A stretch of 51,703 nt of DNA from contig JAGEMR010000178.1 of the NCBI GenBank assembly GCA_021030915.1, positions 1 through 51,703 on the forward strand, given 5' to 3'. The notes beneath the pieces were generated by a model that did not search any database, was not told the DNA's origin, and worked only from the letters and a program-made list of their open reading frames with translations. Source of the stretch: Astrothelium macrocarpum (Eukaryota; Ascomycota; Dothideomycetes; Trypetheliales; Trypetheliaceae). The position numbers were made by a program, and so were the translations under genes. Position 1 is the stretch's first letter, and every line of letters starts with the position of its first letter. Below, piece by piece: positions 10,327 to 21,227 of the stretch.

Positions 10327-13300
10327 TCAGTAGAGCTCTGTCAAACGATGGTGACGCCCATAATTATGGGTGGCAAATTTGCGTTCGAAAGCTAAGAACA
10401 TACCCTGTTGATGCTTAATCTGCTCCCTTGCCCAGCGGGCTGTCTCGCGTGTACGATCTGAGAGCTCTTTGTTGTTTCGCACATCGCGAGCAAATTGCGT
10501 CACCCACTCGGGACGAAAGAAGGAGCTATATTCTCCGCCGGGAAAGGCGCCTGCGATATCACTACGGTCATGGATTAGTATACTGTAAGCTGATCACCAA
10601 CAAAGAAACGGTCAACATACCCGATAACACCCATTGACGAGCGCATCAGGCTATCAGAGCGATTGTGCTCTCCAGCAACGGAGTGCAACAAAGCAAAAAT
10701 AGGCTCGATGTAGACATTCAATGCAGCGGCTTTGCCGCCAGTCTTCATAGCTTGGACAACTCCGCCCCATGCATCCATGATTCCCTCACGTAAGGAGATG
10801 ACATATTCGATCATCTCAATAGATGCCTGTTCCTGGGGTGCGTTAATGTTTGCTGCTTGCTGCAATACTTGTCCCACTACTGAAAGATAGGTCTCAAAAT
10901 GGCCACCAATCGCCTGCGCAATATCTCCAAAGCACTGGAGAATAGCAGGCTTGAATTGATTTCCGAGATTCATGCTTCGGAGGTTGTTGAGGAGGTAGTT
11001 CATGAAGGCGTCGCAATGAGGTTGAATCTTATCTCCAAGAGCACGGCTAAAGTCACTAACAAGGCCGATTGCCATTGCGCAGATGCTGGGTTCGTCCTGA
11101 TTGCCAAGCGCATTGAAGAGATATGGTACAAAGGCGTCCAAATACTTTTGGAATGCATGTTCGATTGCGTTGGCAAGCGCTCCAACTGCAGCAAAGACGG
11201 ATTCTGGAACAGTCGACTTGCCGGTGTTCGTGGATAAAAGTTGGAGCATGAGAGCCATAATTCGATCGGCTTGGGGTTCAATCTTGTCCTCGAGTCGCTG
11301 GATGATAGCAACTACTACACTAGTCAAGCTGGTCTGCATTTCCTCGAGACTAAGTTTATCTTCGACACTGACGACCTGTTGTTGCATTGGAATTGTCTGG
11401 TTGAGTCGGTGAAGAACAATTTCGGTCAACTTGGCAACAGCCGGCAAACTATCGTTGGCTGCGTTGAGAACAAAATTGGCCAAAACTTCGTACGCCGCAG
11501 TGCGCAATTGGTTATCTGCATCCTGCCTAGGAACAAGGTTAGTCATCGGTTCACATGACACTTCTCCACTCCACAAAAAAAAAAAGACAAAGACAAGTAC
11601 CTCTCAGTGACTTGAAGAAGAGCCTGAATACTATTCTCGAAATGCGGCGACAGTGCATTTTCTTGGCATCCGGGATCACCAGCAAAGCGGTCTCCAAGAT
11701 TCATCAGAGCCCAGCAGCACGATGCTGCCATCTTCGGATGGCTTGCTAAGCCTGTGAAAAGAGCAGAGATGATTTGTTCAAGTTGAGCAGTCGGTTCGAT
11801 AGCGTCGGAACAAACATCACAGATTCGACCTAGAGCGTAAGCAGCTGAATCCTTGACTTGCAAAGATTGGTCGTTCATCATCGCAATGAGGATCGGCATG
11901 GCCTGTTTTACCAAAGGCTCCAATGTCTTGTCGTCAGGACCTTCCATGATGGCGCCAAAGGCAGAAACGGCAGCATCTCGATAGTGCCAATCTTCGGAGC
12001 GAAGATGTTTTTCAAGAAAGGCAACGACGGGCGGGAGAATGGGGTTCTGAACTGCTTGCGCGTAAAGCGATAGGCATTGATAAGCTGCCCTAGACACATT
12101 ATATTCATCGTCAGAGGCATCTTCATCCTGCTTGGCCAGGAGCTCAAGGAGAACGGGTACAACTTCTGTAGTTGCGACCCTCGCGAAATTGTTATGTTCG
12201 CGCAGCTCGGTTGAGCCCTCTGCTTGGGACTGTGCTTGCATCAGTTGTCTCCAATCTTTAAAATGGCCACCATATCGGTGGTAATGGTGCTTCGTAAATA
12301 CCTGGAGATTGTCGTCTTCAATAGAGCATTCTTCTTCACAAACAGTACACCAGAACTCGATTGCGAGCTTGGCGACATCTTCCTCATCGCTCTTCATGCC
12401 CTGGATGGTAAGGCCAAAAAGAGCTTTCTCCATGTAAAAGCGCATCTTGTCATAGTAAAGACCCATGATCCTATTTAAGCATCCGTAAGCGCCTTGTTGT
12501 ATTCGCTCATCTTGTGCTTGGGTAGCCTCGCAGATGACCTGCATGATATAATTGCGCTCGCCTTCATTCTCGAAATTCGACCTGACAAACTCGAGTGAGT
12601 CACCAAGGGCAGTAATGGCATGATTCCGAACTTCATTATTTGGCTCTTCTTTACGAGCACCTTGAACAACGGCGGTCAGGATGGCATTAGAGTGACCAGA
12701 TAGAGCTCGTCGGAGATCTTCGTCATCCGAGTCGCAAATATAGCCGATGGCAACGAGAGAGGCCTGTTTTTGATAGTCTGATCCTTCGCCAACATATTTG
12801 ACCAGAGTTGGCATGAGCTCATCCCATTGATTCCGAGGTATCTCGATTGCGGCAATGGAGGCAATTAATTGCGCGGCTGCTTGACCTGCACGTGTGTCGC
12901 TCGAGGCGAGTGTTTTTAGCGCAATACCCTTGACGCCGTGTTTGATCTGTGGATCCAATTGCGCAAGCCATCGTTCTTGCACTTCCCTTAGGCGCTGGTA
13001 GTCGCGTGCAGTAAAGGCATTCTTGAGTGCAAGGGCAGCTGCTTGTCGGACTGCTGAGTTTGCTTGATCATTGCCGAGTTCGGAGGCAAGAGTGGTGAGG
13101 TATCCGGGCTGCGCGTATTCAAATCAGCACAAAACACGCGTAAATGGTACAAGAGAGACAAAAGCGCGTTTTGTCCTGACTTACAAAGTCAGCGTCAGCG
13201 GCCTGTGAAAGTTGTGACTCGGCGGCGGATCGAATGCCAGCATCTGTCGCGTGTCAGTCTGCTATTGCGTACATTGTGCAGCCTAGTGGAGTAGGCGGCG

Positions 13301-13370
13301 ATTAAGGAGGGGCACGGAGCTCAAACATACCCCCAGATAGAGTGCCTTGCAGGACTTGATTAACATCCAT
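10327..13370 (-). CDS. kap95: Importin subunit beta-1 (karyopherin beta, Kap95)
   Basis: Nuclear import receptor of about 893 residues, built almost entirely of HEAT repeats. It carries cargo bound to importin alpha through the nuclear pore and releases it on Ran-GTP. Exons are 13370-13331, 13243-13185, 13108-11601, 11526-10621, 10561-10404 and 10337-10327. The N-terminus MDVNQVLQGTLSG, the early block RQAAALALKNAFTARD, the acidic loop region (EDVAKLAIEFWCTVCEEE) and the C-terminal MRSSMGVIGDIAGAFP...TARWAREQIKHQQ are all characteristic. The last intron (66 nt) is a multiple of three and has no stop in frame. If retained it adds 22 residues and then ends in the same ELY tail, so either form is possible. 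The gene is essential in yeast and presumably here. Confidence 0.93.
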
Positions 13371-13986
13371 GGCTGCAAACTTCGACTTCAGTCAGGACTT
13401 GTGTAGCAGAGAGCGTCCAGTTTGGAGGTTGGATGGTTGTGGGAAGGATTGTGGGAGTCAAGCTCTGGCAGGCAGAGTCGGTGTGGCTTAGAAGTGAAGC
13501 AAGAAAAGGGTCGCAAACAGAGAAAACCAGGGAAAGAAAAACTTGGCCGGCACAGTGAGAAAAGGGTGAGGCTCGACTCGCAGTGCAGTGTGGTCTTTTC
13601 GAGCAAGCAGAAAAAGGGTATTTGGCAGCAAATGTTGATCGTAGGGCAGCGCACATTCGCTCCGCTACCTTCGTCACTTTTGTTTGGCTGCCCCACAAGG
13701 AACACTCGTCTCCACGTGACACTCCAATACTCCAAGTCAGTACTGCACCTCACTACAAATATTTTGGATATCACAGTAGGATCAGAGGCTACATGTCCTC
13801 GTACGATTCCGGTAAAGCTAGCATCACTCATAATCAATTTCTACTTTTGATCGGGACACGATGCATATGTACATGTACAGCCCTCTGATCCTGTAAATAT
13901 ACTTCTAGAATTGCTGATTGCCAGTACCGCCATGCTGTTCAGAACGAATCCCGTCCTTCCCTTTCTCCTCATACCCTCCCTACCGA
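13371..13986. other. Promoter region of KAP95 and 3' end of the phosphatase gene
   Basis: About 616 bp with no supported gene. It lies upstream of the KAP95 start and downstream of the PP2C stop, both genes on the minus strand. Confidence 0.5.
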
Positions 13987-15861
13987 TCAATTCCTCCTCC
14001 TTCGCGGATCCATCGCATCCCTTCTTCTCCACTCCCTCGCCTCTTTCGTCCCCAAACTGCCCAAGCCCCCCTCACTCCTCCTCTCCCAACCCCCCAATCT
14101 CAGCACCAATGCCGTTGCATTATCCGCCTCCCCATCGCCACCGCCCACCCCCGTCGCGAAACCCACCACGTCTCTCGCGCCTTGCTCCGGTGTCTTCGCT
14201 TCCTTCACGACGTCCACAATCTCCTGGTCGCTTAGTGTCCCGGACACGCCATCCGAGCACAGTACCAGGAAGCTGTATTCAGCAGGGGAGAGCTCAACGC
14301 GGCGTACCTCGGGCTCTGCTGAGATACCGAGTCGCTTGCGTGAGACATCGCCGAACGCTCGCGTGTTGGCGAGCCCGGACATGCGTTCCTCGCCGAAGGA
14401 GTCGGTGACAAAAGTTGCCGCGTACCGCCGGAGCCGGGTAGCTTCAATTGGCGTCGAAGGGTGGTGATTGGTGGTGAGGGGTATGGCTTTACCCGTGGAT
14501 GTATTGCAGAGGAGGATGCGGGTATCGCCGGCATGAGCGAGGATGAGAGTCGAAGGTGAAGCGGGATGCCAGAAGGGAGTTGGGGTGGGAGTCGAGATCA
14601 CGGCGACACTGCCTGTACTACCACCTTTGAAGCGTTTGTTAGGATTACCTATGGGTTTTTGAGAACGGGATGGATGTTCGAGGATGTCGTCAGCGTTGAG
14701 GGCTTGGTCTGCAAGGACAAGGTCGTCGTCTTTCTTGACGGCTTGAGCTTCGATGAAGTCGAGATCCGCCTTTAGAAAGGCATAAGTTAAGACGGTCTCC
14801 ATACCAATACCATGACTATGCTTTGCATTAGAATCAGTGTATGCATTTTGCTTCCCTGGAACAACATCTGCTTCCAGAATGTGACCCTGTCCACCCGCTT
14901 CAACTGAAAAGAACTGTGGTTTGAATCGTCTGAAATACCCCCCAACGGTGTTTTTCCATTCTTGAACCAGTGCTCGTTCGAGATCGCCTGCGTTTTTCTC
15001 GTCGTCTGATTGGATGACTGGATCTGCTCCTTCCAGCGGAGGTTCACCAGCCTCTTTTGCACTGGGTCTTTTCCCCGTAACTGACACCTTCTCCTCGGCT
15101 TCAGCTTGTTTTATACTTTCCACAATATCCGGGCTCTCCTTCTCAGCCGTCACTACTTCTCTTTCTTCTCTCTGGCTTGCCATCCCAGAGCTTCTACTTG
15201 CTCTCGAAGCATCCCTCCGGGGATAACTTCCCTGCTCATACAAATCTCCCTTCAAACTACTCCTCAACCGAAACAACGCGGCCCCCTCCTCTATATACTT
15301 GTGCAACCTCTCCCTCAAAAACTCACTACATTCCATTCCCCCATGCCCATCAAATACCCCAAAGTAAAACACCTGCGGATCCCCACTCGCACTATCGGCA
15401 CTCGTCCCCTCTCCCTCCCCACTCCCCACTCCACCCACAGGCCTCCTCGGCGTGGTCAGCGAAATGGGTCGCCGCTTCGCAAACGCCGGCACCTCAATCG
15501 TGCCAGCCTGGAAGGCATCCTCGTTGTAGGGCCGTGTGCCACGGCTGACACAGCTACCAAAGTGGTGTTTTGCGCTGCGCAGCGGGATACGAACGACCGT
15601 CATCTCACGGCTGCTGTGCGCAGCATGGGCAGGCAGCGCCGCAGGCGAGCGCGGGGTGGCGCCATGGCTGCCAAAGGAGGAAGATGGGGAGGCGTGGTGG
15701 GGGGTTGAGGCGGAGCGAGGAAGCTTATGGTGCGGGCCGGCGGAGGAGCGGGAGTCCGGGTGGAGCGAGGACGAGGGCAGGTGGGTGACGAAGTAGTCGT
15801 GGAAGCAGCGGCGGCACAGGAAGCTGTGCGAGAGGGGGAGGGAGGGAGGTGGTTTGCGCAT
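13987..15861 (-). CDS. Protein phosphatase 2C, PTC6-like, probably mitochondrial
   Basis: Intronless 624-residue metal-dependent Ser/Thr phosphatase. PP2C signature elements appear in order: RGTRPYNEDAF (residues 107-117), FGVFDGHGGMECSEF (167-181), GGSTGSVAVIS, LILAHAGDTRILLC, the segment FLVLCSDGVSGTLSDQE, and DNATALVLRLGGW near the C-terminus. The Asp residues of NED, DGH, SDG and DNA form the two-metal site. The N-terminus is rich in Arg, Ser and Pro and lacks acidic residues, which suggests a mitochondrial presequence as in yeast Ptc6 and Ptc7. A charged, probably disordered insertion at about residues 205-310 separates the first metal motifs from the rest. The start ATG at 15861 gives the longest sensible N-terminus. 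Identity as PTC6 rather than another mitochondrial PP2C is a family-level guess. Confidence 0.85.
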   Translation of the reverse strand: MRKPPPSLPLSHSFLCRRCFHDYFVTHLPSSSLHPDSRSSAGPHHKLPRSASTPHHASPSSSFGSHGATPRSPAALPAHAAHSSREMTVVRIPLRSAKHHFGSCVSRGTRPYNEDAFQAGTIEVPAFAKRRPISLTTPRRPVGGVGSGEGEGTSADSASGDPQVFYFGVFDGHGGMECSEFLRERLHKYIEEGAALFRLRSSLKGDLYEQGSYPRRDASRASRSSGMASQREEREVVTAEKESPDIVESIKQAEAEEKVSVTGKRPSAKEAGEPPLEGADPVIQSDDEKNAGDLERALVQEWKNTVGGYFRRFKPQFFSVEAGGQGHILEADVVPGKQNAYTDSNAKHSHGIGMETVLTYAFLKADLDFIEAQAVKKDDDLVLADQALNADDILEHPSRSQKPIGNPNKRFKGGSTGSVAVISTPTPTPFWHPASPSTLILAHAGDTRILLCNTSTGKAIPLTTNHHPSTPIEATRLRRYAATFVTDSFGEERMSGLANTRAFGDVSRKRLGISAEPEVRRVELSPAEYSFLVLCSDGVSGTLSDQEIVDVVKEAKTPEQGARDVVGFATGVGGGDGEADNATALVLRLGGWERRSEGGLGSLGTKEAREWRRRDAMDPRRRRN

Positions 15862-16440
15862 CGCTGGGTAGAGAGCATTGGGGGAGATTTATTGGAAGGG
15901 TCTCCGCGATGCTTGGATCGCCAATGCGTGAACGGATTAGTGCGGGCGGGACGGGAGAGGTACCCGGGTGGGCGTGATCAGCGTATACCTAATTAAGTCC
16001 ATCTTTCTTACCCGCTCATGAATATGCAATGAGGCCTTCTTGTCGGATTTGCTCCAGGTAAAGTTTGCCTAGCAGAAGTTGCCAGTGTATTTCTCGGATT
16101 TTAGATCTTGGGACACATTCTATGCCAAAAACGTCACAGATTTGGGGATTGAGGAACGCATCTGTGACGATGTATGTGCTAATGAGACTTTGTCAGACAA
16201 GCTACGCCTTGCAAAACAATTGAATGGCTCATAATTTGCCGGACATAAGACTCGATAATTGGTGCTGTATATCCAAATAATCCAAGACTGTTTGGTAAAG
16301 AAAAGAGAAGGTTTGGGCCTGAAATACCACAATCAAGTTACGTCTATTGAGTGCTCAAGCTCACTGTTAACCGCCCCAATAAAGGCTTTAGTGAATAGCG
16401 TCTAAAATTATAAGATCAGTTTTAACTTGGGGTTATTCTT
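15862..16440. other. Intergenic region upstream of the PP2C gene
   Basis: Somewhat AT-richer DNA upstream of the phosphatase start. No gene is seen; it probably contains the PP2C promoter. Confidence 0.45.
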
Positions 16441-16872
16441 GTTGTACGAATTGCAAAATGCAGAAAACATCTGCCATTGTATTCAAACTCAACCTCAGAA
16501 GCGACCAATCCCAGAGAAAACATAGCTCTATATTTCGTGTATTTTCCTAAGCCTCCAGTTATGGGCTTATGGTATGTCAGTTCCATTGCTGATCGAAACG
16601 GAGAATCGAGCAATGAGTGTCGTCCAACGATCAATTTTGGTATTCCTCGCAATATTCAAGACCAAACCAAGTGGTCCAAGGTAGAGCAGAAGACTTCAAT
16701 CGTGAGGACCGCTCTCAAAAATGCATGTTGTCAAATTACTGTTGACAACCGATATGTATGGATTTTGCTTCCTCTTGAAAATGAGCGAAATGTGCGTGTT
16801 TGGATGGCTCAAAAACCAAAGGCATATTCAGAGGCTTTGGCGTTCATCAATTGTATTCACATTCCACTATGA
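16441..16872 (+). pseudogene. Protein-like open frame without a start, possibly a decayed gene
   Basis: One plus-strand frame stays open from just after a TAA at 16435 or earlier to TGA at 16870-16872 and reads like real protein. Examples are LPLYSNSTSEATNPRENIAL, NECRPTINFGIPRNIQDQTK and ACCQITVDNRYVWILLPLEN. It has several cysteines (CRKH, NECR, ACCQ, INCIH). The first ATG in frame is internal (16561, MGLWYVSS). No signal peptide exon or convincing acceptor site is visible upstream. I do not recognise the family. It could be the 3' exon of a small secreted protein gene, or a relic that has lost its start. The surroundings are slightly AT-rich. Confidence 0.25.
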
Positions 16873-17582
16873 AGCGGTCTGCCTCATATATAAAAGTAGA
16901 CCGCGCACCGCTAAATCTACCATCCATCCCCTCTCCGCATCCCTAATCAGTATAAAGAAAAGGAAGAAAGGAAACAACATCCGCATGCACCACAACAACA
17001 CCATTGATATTCCCACATGCCATGCCTTCGCCGCTCTGCAAAGCAGTCCCCTGTGAGCTGGAAATTACCCACTCGTGTCTGTATCATGAGATGAAGAAGA
17101 AGAAGTACAGGATTTTGCCGACATGGTCACTTGTCACTCGGAGAAATTTTAGTCCTTCCTGGCTGTGAGTAAAAGAAAAGAGAAAAGAAAAAGAGATACA
17201 AGCGAGAACAAAGGAGAGGAAAAAGTCATTTCATCAACGATGCCGTCAGACTTGATGAACACAAGTCCCACACTCTGAAAACAAAGACCCAAGAGTTGGA
17301 TTGGGTATGGATCTTGTTTGTCCATTTCGCCATCCACTCCATTTCATTCCATTTCATCCATGGCTCATTGATCGACGCAATTGCAGGAAGTCCATGAATA
17401 TGCAATCGCATCGCAGTGTATTCTTTCCAGACCGCTGAAGGAGAGTGCCTTGAAAATCAACATACATTAAGGGTTCAGCTTCAAATTTTCCCATGTCCAT
17501 GCTTGTATTTATGTCGTTGGTATCATCTGAGGTTGTTTAGATCACCACGTGCCGGATTCAATCCAATCCTCCTCATCCTCAT
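16873..17582. other. Intergenic region downstream of the LAMMER kinase
   Basis: About 710 bp with short purine-rich runs (17090-17110, 17160-17225). No gene is recognised. Since the kinase is on the minus strand, the right half should contain its 3' UTR. Confidence 0.45.
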
Positions 17583-19849
17583 CTACGAGTAGCTCGCTCT
17601 CTGCTTCTGGTTAGCACGCGCTTCACGAGTGAGTTTGATCCTCGTCGCTTCGGTACCGTCATCCTGTAAAGTTTCCCGGAACCAGGGATGTTGCAAAGCT
17701 TCTTTAGCGGTGATGCGTTTCTTAGCGTCATAGACGAAGATTCGGCGAAGAAGATCGAGGAATTGGCGGTTGAACTCTGTATGAGGGGGGATGATTTCCT
17801 GAGTAATGGTCAGTAGCATGTCTGGAGCGACAAGTATTTGGAACTCACTGGAAGGTGTTTCATCGCTTTGACGTATTTTTTAGAGGTCTTGGCGGTATCA
17901 CTATTCGGATAATCGAGTATGTGAGTCTTCCGGAAATACCTAGATAATCAAGCACGTGAGTGCATGATTACATTAGAAAATATCGATGTGGAAACTTACT
18001 GAGATGCCGAGTTCTTGTTGCCGCCTCTGGAAGAATGAAACACCTGCTTCACCAATTCTTTGTCGAGTTTGTAACCGCAGACTGGCTCCATCATGGCAAG
18101 ATGTTCGAGGTTGTCATGTGTCTGAAACAGTGCATCTCCCGTAAAGAACTCCACCAAGATACAGCCAATACTCCAAATGTCGCAAGGATAGCTCCAGCCG
18201 AGATTGAGTATGATCTCAGGAGCACGGTAGTGGCGAGTGGATACGACGGACGAGTGGTATTCGTCATCAAACGTGGCAGAACCAAAGTCGATGAGACGAA
18301 TCTCAGGATCGAGTAACACCTTACGATGGCGTGCAGATCTAGTTGATGACGAGGAAGATGATGGTATCGTGCGATTGTAGGTGAATGTCTGGTAAGCAGC
18401 GTTGACGAGCAGGATATTTTCAGGCTTCAGATCGGTGTGAATGAGATTGAGGTCGTGCAAGACTGTTCAGATATCAGCAATTAAAAAAATGTAAACGGGT
18501 GCAAACTCACAAGCAACGCTAGTGAAAAGTTGGCGGGCAAAGCCTTGGATATGAGTACTAGGAAATGGCACGAATTGGTTGCCTTTGAGAAAGTCGAAGA
18601 CGCTTTGGCCAAGGAGATCTGTAACGATACAGATGTGGTTGCGGAAATCAAAGCAGTCTCTGAGGTGGATGCACTTGTTGACGTTGCTCTTGTCATTCAT
18701 GGCCAGTGTAGAGAGGACGCGAAGTTCAATGCGTGATGCATCTCTATACTTTTGCACGGAGCGAATAATCTTGACAGCACATTTGGTCCTCTTCCTCTTA
18801 TCGTAGGCTTCGACGACCTTGCCAAAAGTACCTTGGCCAAGTAACTTGATGATGGAGTCTGTTTCTTGTGAGCTGATGTAGAGCAACAGGAGCTTTGCAT
18901 GAGGACGTACATCTATCTGTAAGTTCGGTGTCTGGAGTCACGATGTAATGCCCGTCTTCGTCATCGCATTTATCGGGGTGATATGAACGCTAAAAAAAAT
19001 CAGCATACGATTACTCTCAACGTGATGGACAAGACCCACATTTGAAACCACGGGAACCCGCACATCTTGTGCCTTGATTGGGGGATTTGGTGGAGCACCT
19101 CGGATGTAACACGAGAACGGATCCTTCAAGAGTTCGACTTCACGTTTTTTGTTATCCGCAGTGGTTTTACGTGTTGTTTGCCTCTTTCGCTTTTGTCCCA
19201 CGACTTCTTGATCAGCAGGAGCAGCCCAAGCACTGCTGCTCCCTTGTGACGTTAGTGATGTAGTAGCAGTATTATAAGCCGATGTGGTCCGATCCGTAGA
19301 GAGCGACGTTGACGCCGACCCGTTTTGATAGGGTGTTTGCGTCGTCGAATAGTGGTTGTTGTAGACGGGGTCGTAGGCTGTAGAAGCCGTTGTTTTTCGC
19401 TTTTTATCGGCGTGACGTCCGCTTCCATTGGTGGTAGAAGCACCTGGAGCAGCTTGGTATATCGGCTGTATGGTCGACATTGACTGTCGGGACTGGGGCG
19501 GTGGAGATTCGTCATCAATGACGATTACCTCTTTTGGCAAACCGTTTTTATAGAATTCGTGCCAGTCGGGCTTCCTGCTACGTTTCGTAGAATTCTCCAT
19601 GTCTGACGTGGGTTGAGTGGAAGTGTGTGCCGAAGTCGATTGTTGTTGGAGGGATCGCGGTGTGGCAGCACCGGCTTTTCGAAGGTCAGGTGTAGAATTA
19701 TGATTGCTAGTGTAACTGCTGTAATGAGGATTCTGCAGGCGGGGAGTGCCGCCCTGATTGACGAGCCCGGGGTTAGAATTGCGAAAGCTGGATAGATTAT
19801 TGGGATAATCGTGATGGTTGAAGAATGGAGTCGCCAAGGTTGCTGACAT
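17583..19849 (-). CDS. lkh1: LAMMER (CLK/DOA) dual-specificity protein kinase
   Basis: Predicted 668-residue kinase, orthologous by motif to S. pombe Lkh1 and S. cerevisiae Kns1, which phosphorylate SR-type RNA-binding and other nuclear proteins. Exons are 19849-19040, 18989-18911, 18858-18511, 18462-18000, 17939-17849 and 17798-17583. Residues 1-285 are disordered and Ser/Thr/Gln-rich with basic clusters. The kinase domain then opens with YSIIKLLGQGTFGKVVEAYD. It shows the catalytic loop HTDLKPEN typical of this family, LIDFGSATF (DFG), and the diagnostic EHLAMMEPV segment that gives the family its name. A basic insert follows the catalytic loop. Start: the ATG at 19849 (MSATLATPFF). Upstream is a 1.38-kb gene-free region, so a long leader or promoter is likely. 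Confidence 0.92.
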
Positions 19850-21227
19850 GGTGATCTCGGAGGCAGGGTAGAGTTGCTTGCTGCTTGACCTATTCGTCAA
19901 TCCCTTCTCGCTCGGCTCGTGCGAGAAACGAGTTGTAGTGCTGGAGGCTCAACATGAGAGCGCCTAAAGGGCTGGACAGCGAGGACAGGCACTTGGAGGA
20001 GCAGAGCCTGTCGGATCTGGGCGTGTTCCAGGAAGCAGAGGCGTCGAGGCCGGGAAGTAGAGGACTGGCCGACCGGGAGACAAAAGCGGAGTCGAAGGCT
20101 CAACAATTCGGAACGGGGCGAGTGCTCAAACGCAAGAGAGTTGCAGGCCCAACACCATCATGCACAGCAGATGATGGAAGAGCAAAACAAAGCAGGCGGC
20201 GGGCGTGAGGGCAGGACAGGGCCTGAGGAAGAAGTGAGGTATGGGGGTGATGATGGCGGATGACTTCAGTGGAGGAGCATCGTATGGAGCCAAGCACGGA
20301 TTAGCCGCAAAGGCCTCTCTCACCACTTTACACTGCTACTGGTGCGGGCTATGGCTATGGCTCCGGCTCTGGCTCAGGCTGCTTGCATTGCTTGGTCATT
20401 TCAACGGCTCCGGATGCATCATCTTTGGCAATTGTTGCATTGTCGATCGCCTTGCTCACCAATTATTCACCATGCATCCCCAGCAACCAGGAAGCTACCT
20501 CACAACCTGCCCGTCACAGCCCTTCTAGAAGATGTCTGCAACCTGTTGGTACTTCTGCTGCGTTCCTGGGTACGTTCACCCTCGCCTACCTTACGTACCT
20601 GACGATGTTGCTGGTGGCCAGCACTTGTCTCGCGTAAGGAACGTGTGTTTTGCCGAAGCGTGGCACCGACGCAGCTTTTGCATCAGCCTCTCAGCGCCAG
20701 TTTCCTGACCGAATCATGCTCGTTTACAAGGCCACTGTGTCTCCACATCTCACGCCCTAGGTATGCCTGCAGAGGCTGGCGTTCCGTCCATAAAAGAGGC
20801 GATGCGCGCACCTTTCTTCGCCCACCTTCCTATGTACTCCCGTACCTTTGCTCAAGAGACTCTGGTCGTCACACTTCGCGCCTTAGGCGAAACAACAACT
20901 CACAAAAACGAAATTGCGCAGGACGCTTTCCCCTAAGATTCCTTTTGCGTGTGATGCTATATAAATTTCACCTTGTCCCAAAACGCTGCAACATTGCGAA
21001 ACTGGAGCTGCTGCCCGAAGCTCGGGTTGGATCTTCAGGCAATTCTTCCACCCGCAAGGCTCGGCAGCCATCACCTGCCTCTGACGTAAAGTCGTCACTT
21101 GCTTCCGTTTCCTTCGCCCCCAAAATTCACGTGCTATTTCCACCACTTATCGAGTAATCATTAGCACGAATAGTTAGAGCCTCGCCAAGAGGAAAAGCAA
21201 GATAAAAGTTCGAGTGAAATCTCATTT
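19850..21227. other. Long region upstream of the LAMMER kinase
   Basis: 1.38 kb between the kinase start and the 3' end of the aminotransferase gene. No ORF has recognisable content on either strand. It includes a degenerate GGCTNN hexamer run at 20347-20382. A long promoter or 5' UTR with upstream ORFs is plausible for a regulatory kinase but is inference. Confidence 0.45.
20347..20382 (+). repeat. Degenerate GGCTNN hexamer repeat
   Basis: Six consecutive units beginning GGCT (GGCTAT twice, then GGCTCC, GGCTCT, GGCTCA, GGCTGC). It lies within the non-coding region upstream of the LAMMER kinase and has no known role. Confidence 0.8.

Noticed and set aside
13911..15796. Several long plus-strand frames over the PP2C gene
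   Set aside because: Antisense to a gene with full PP2C motifs; composition is an artefact of its codon usage.
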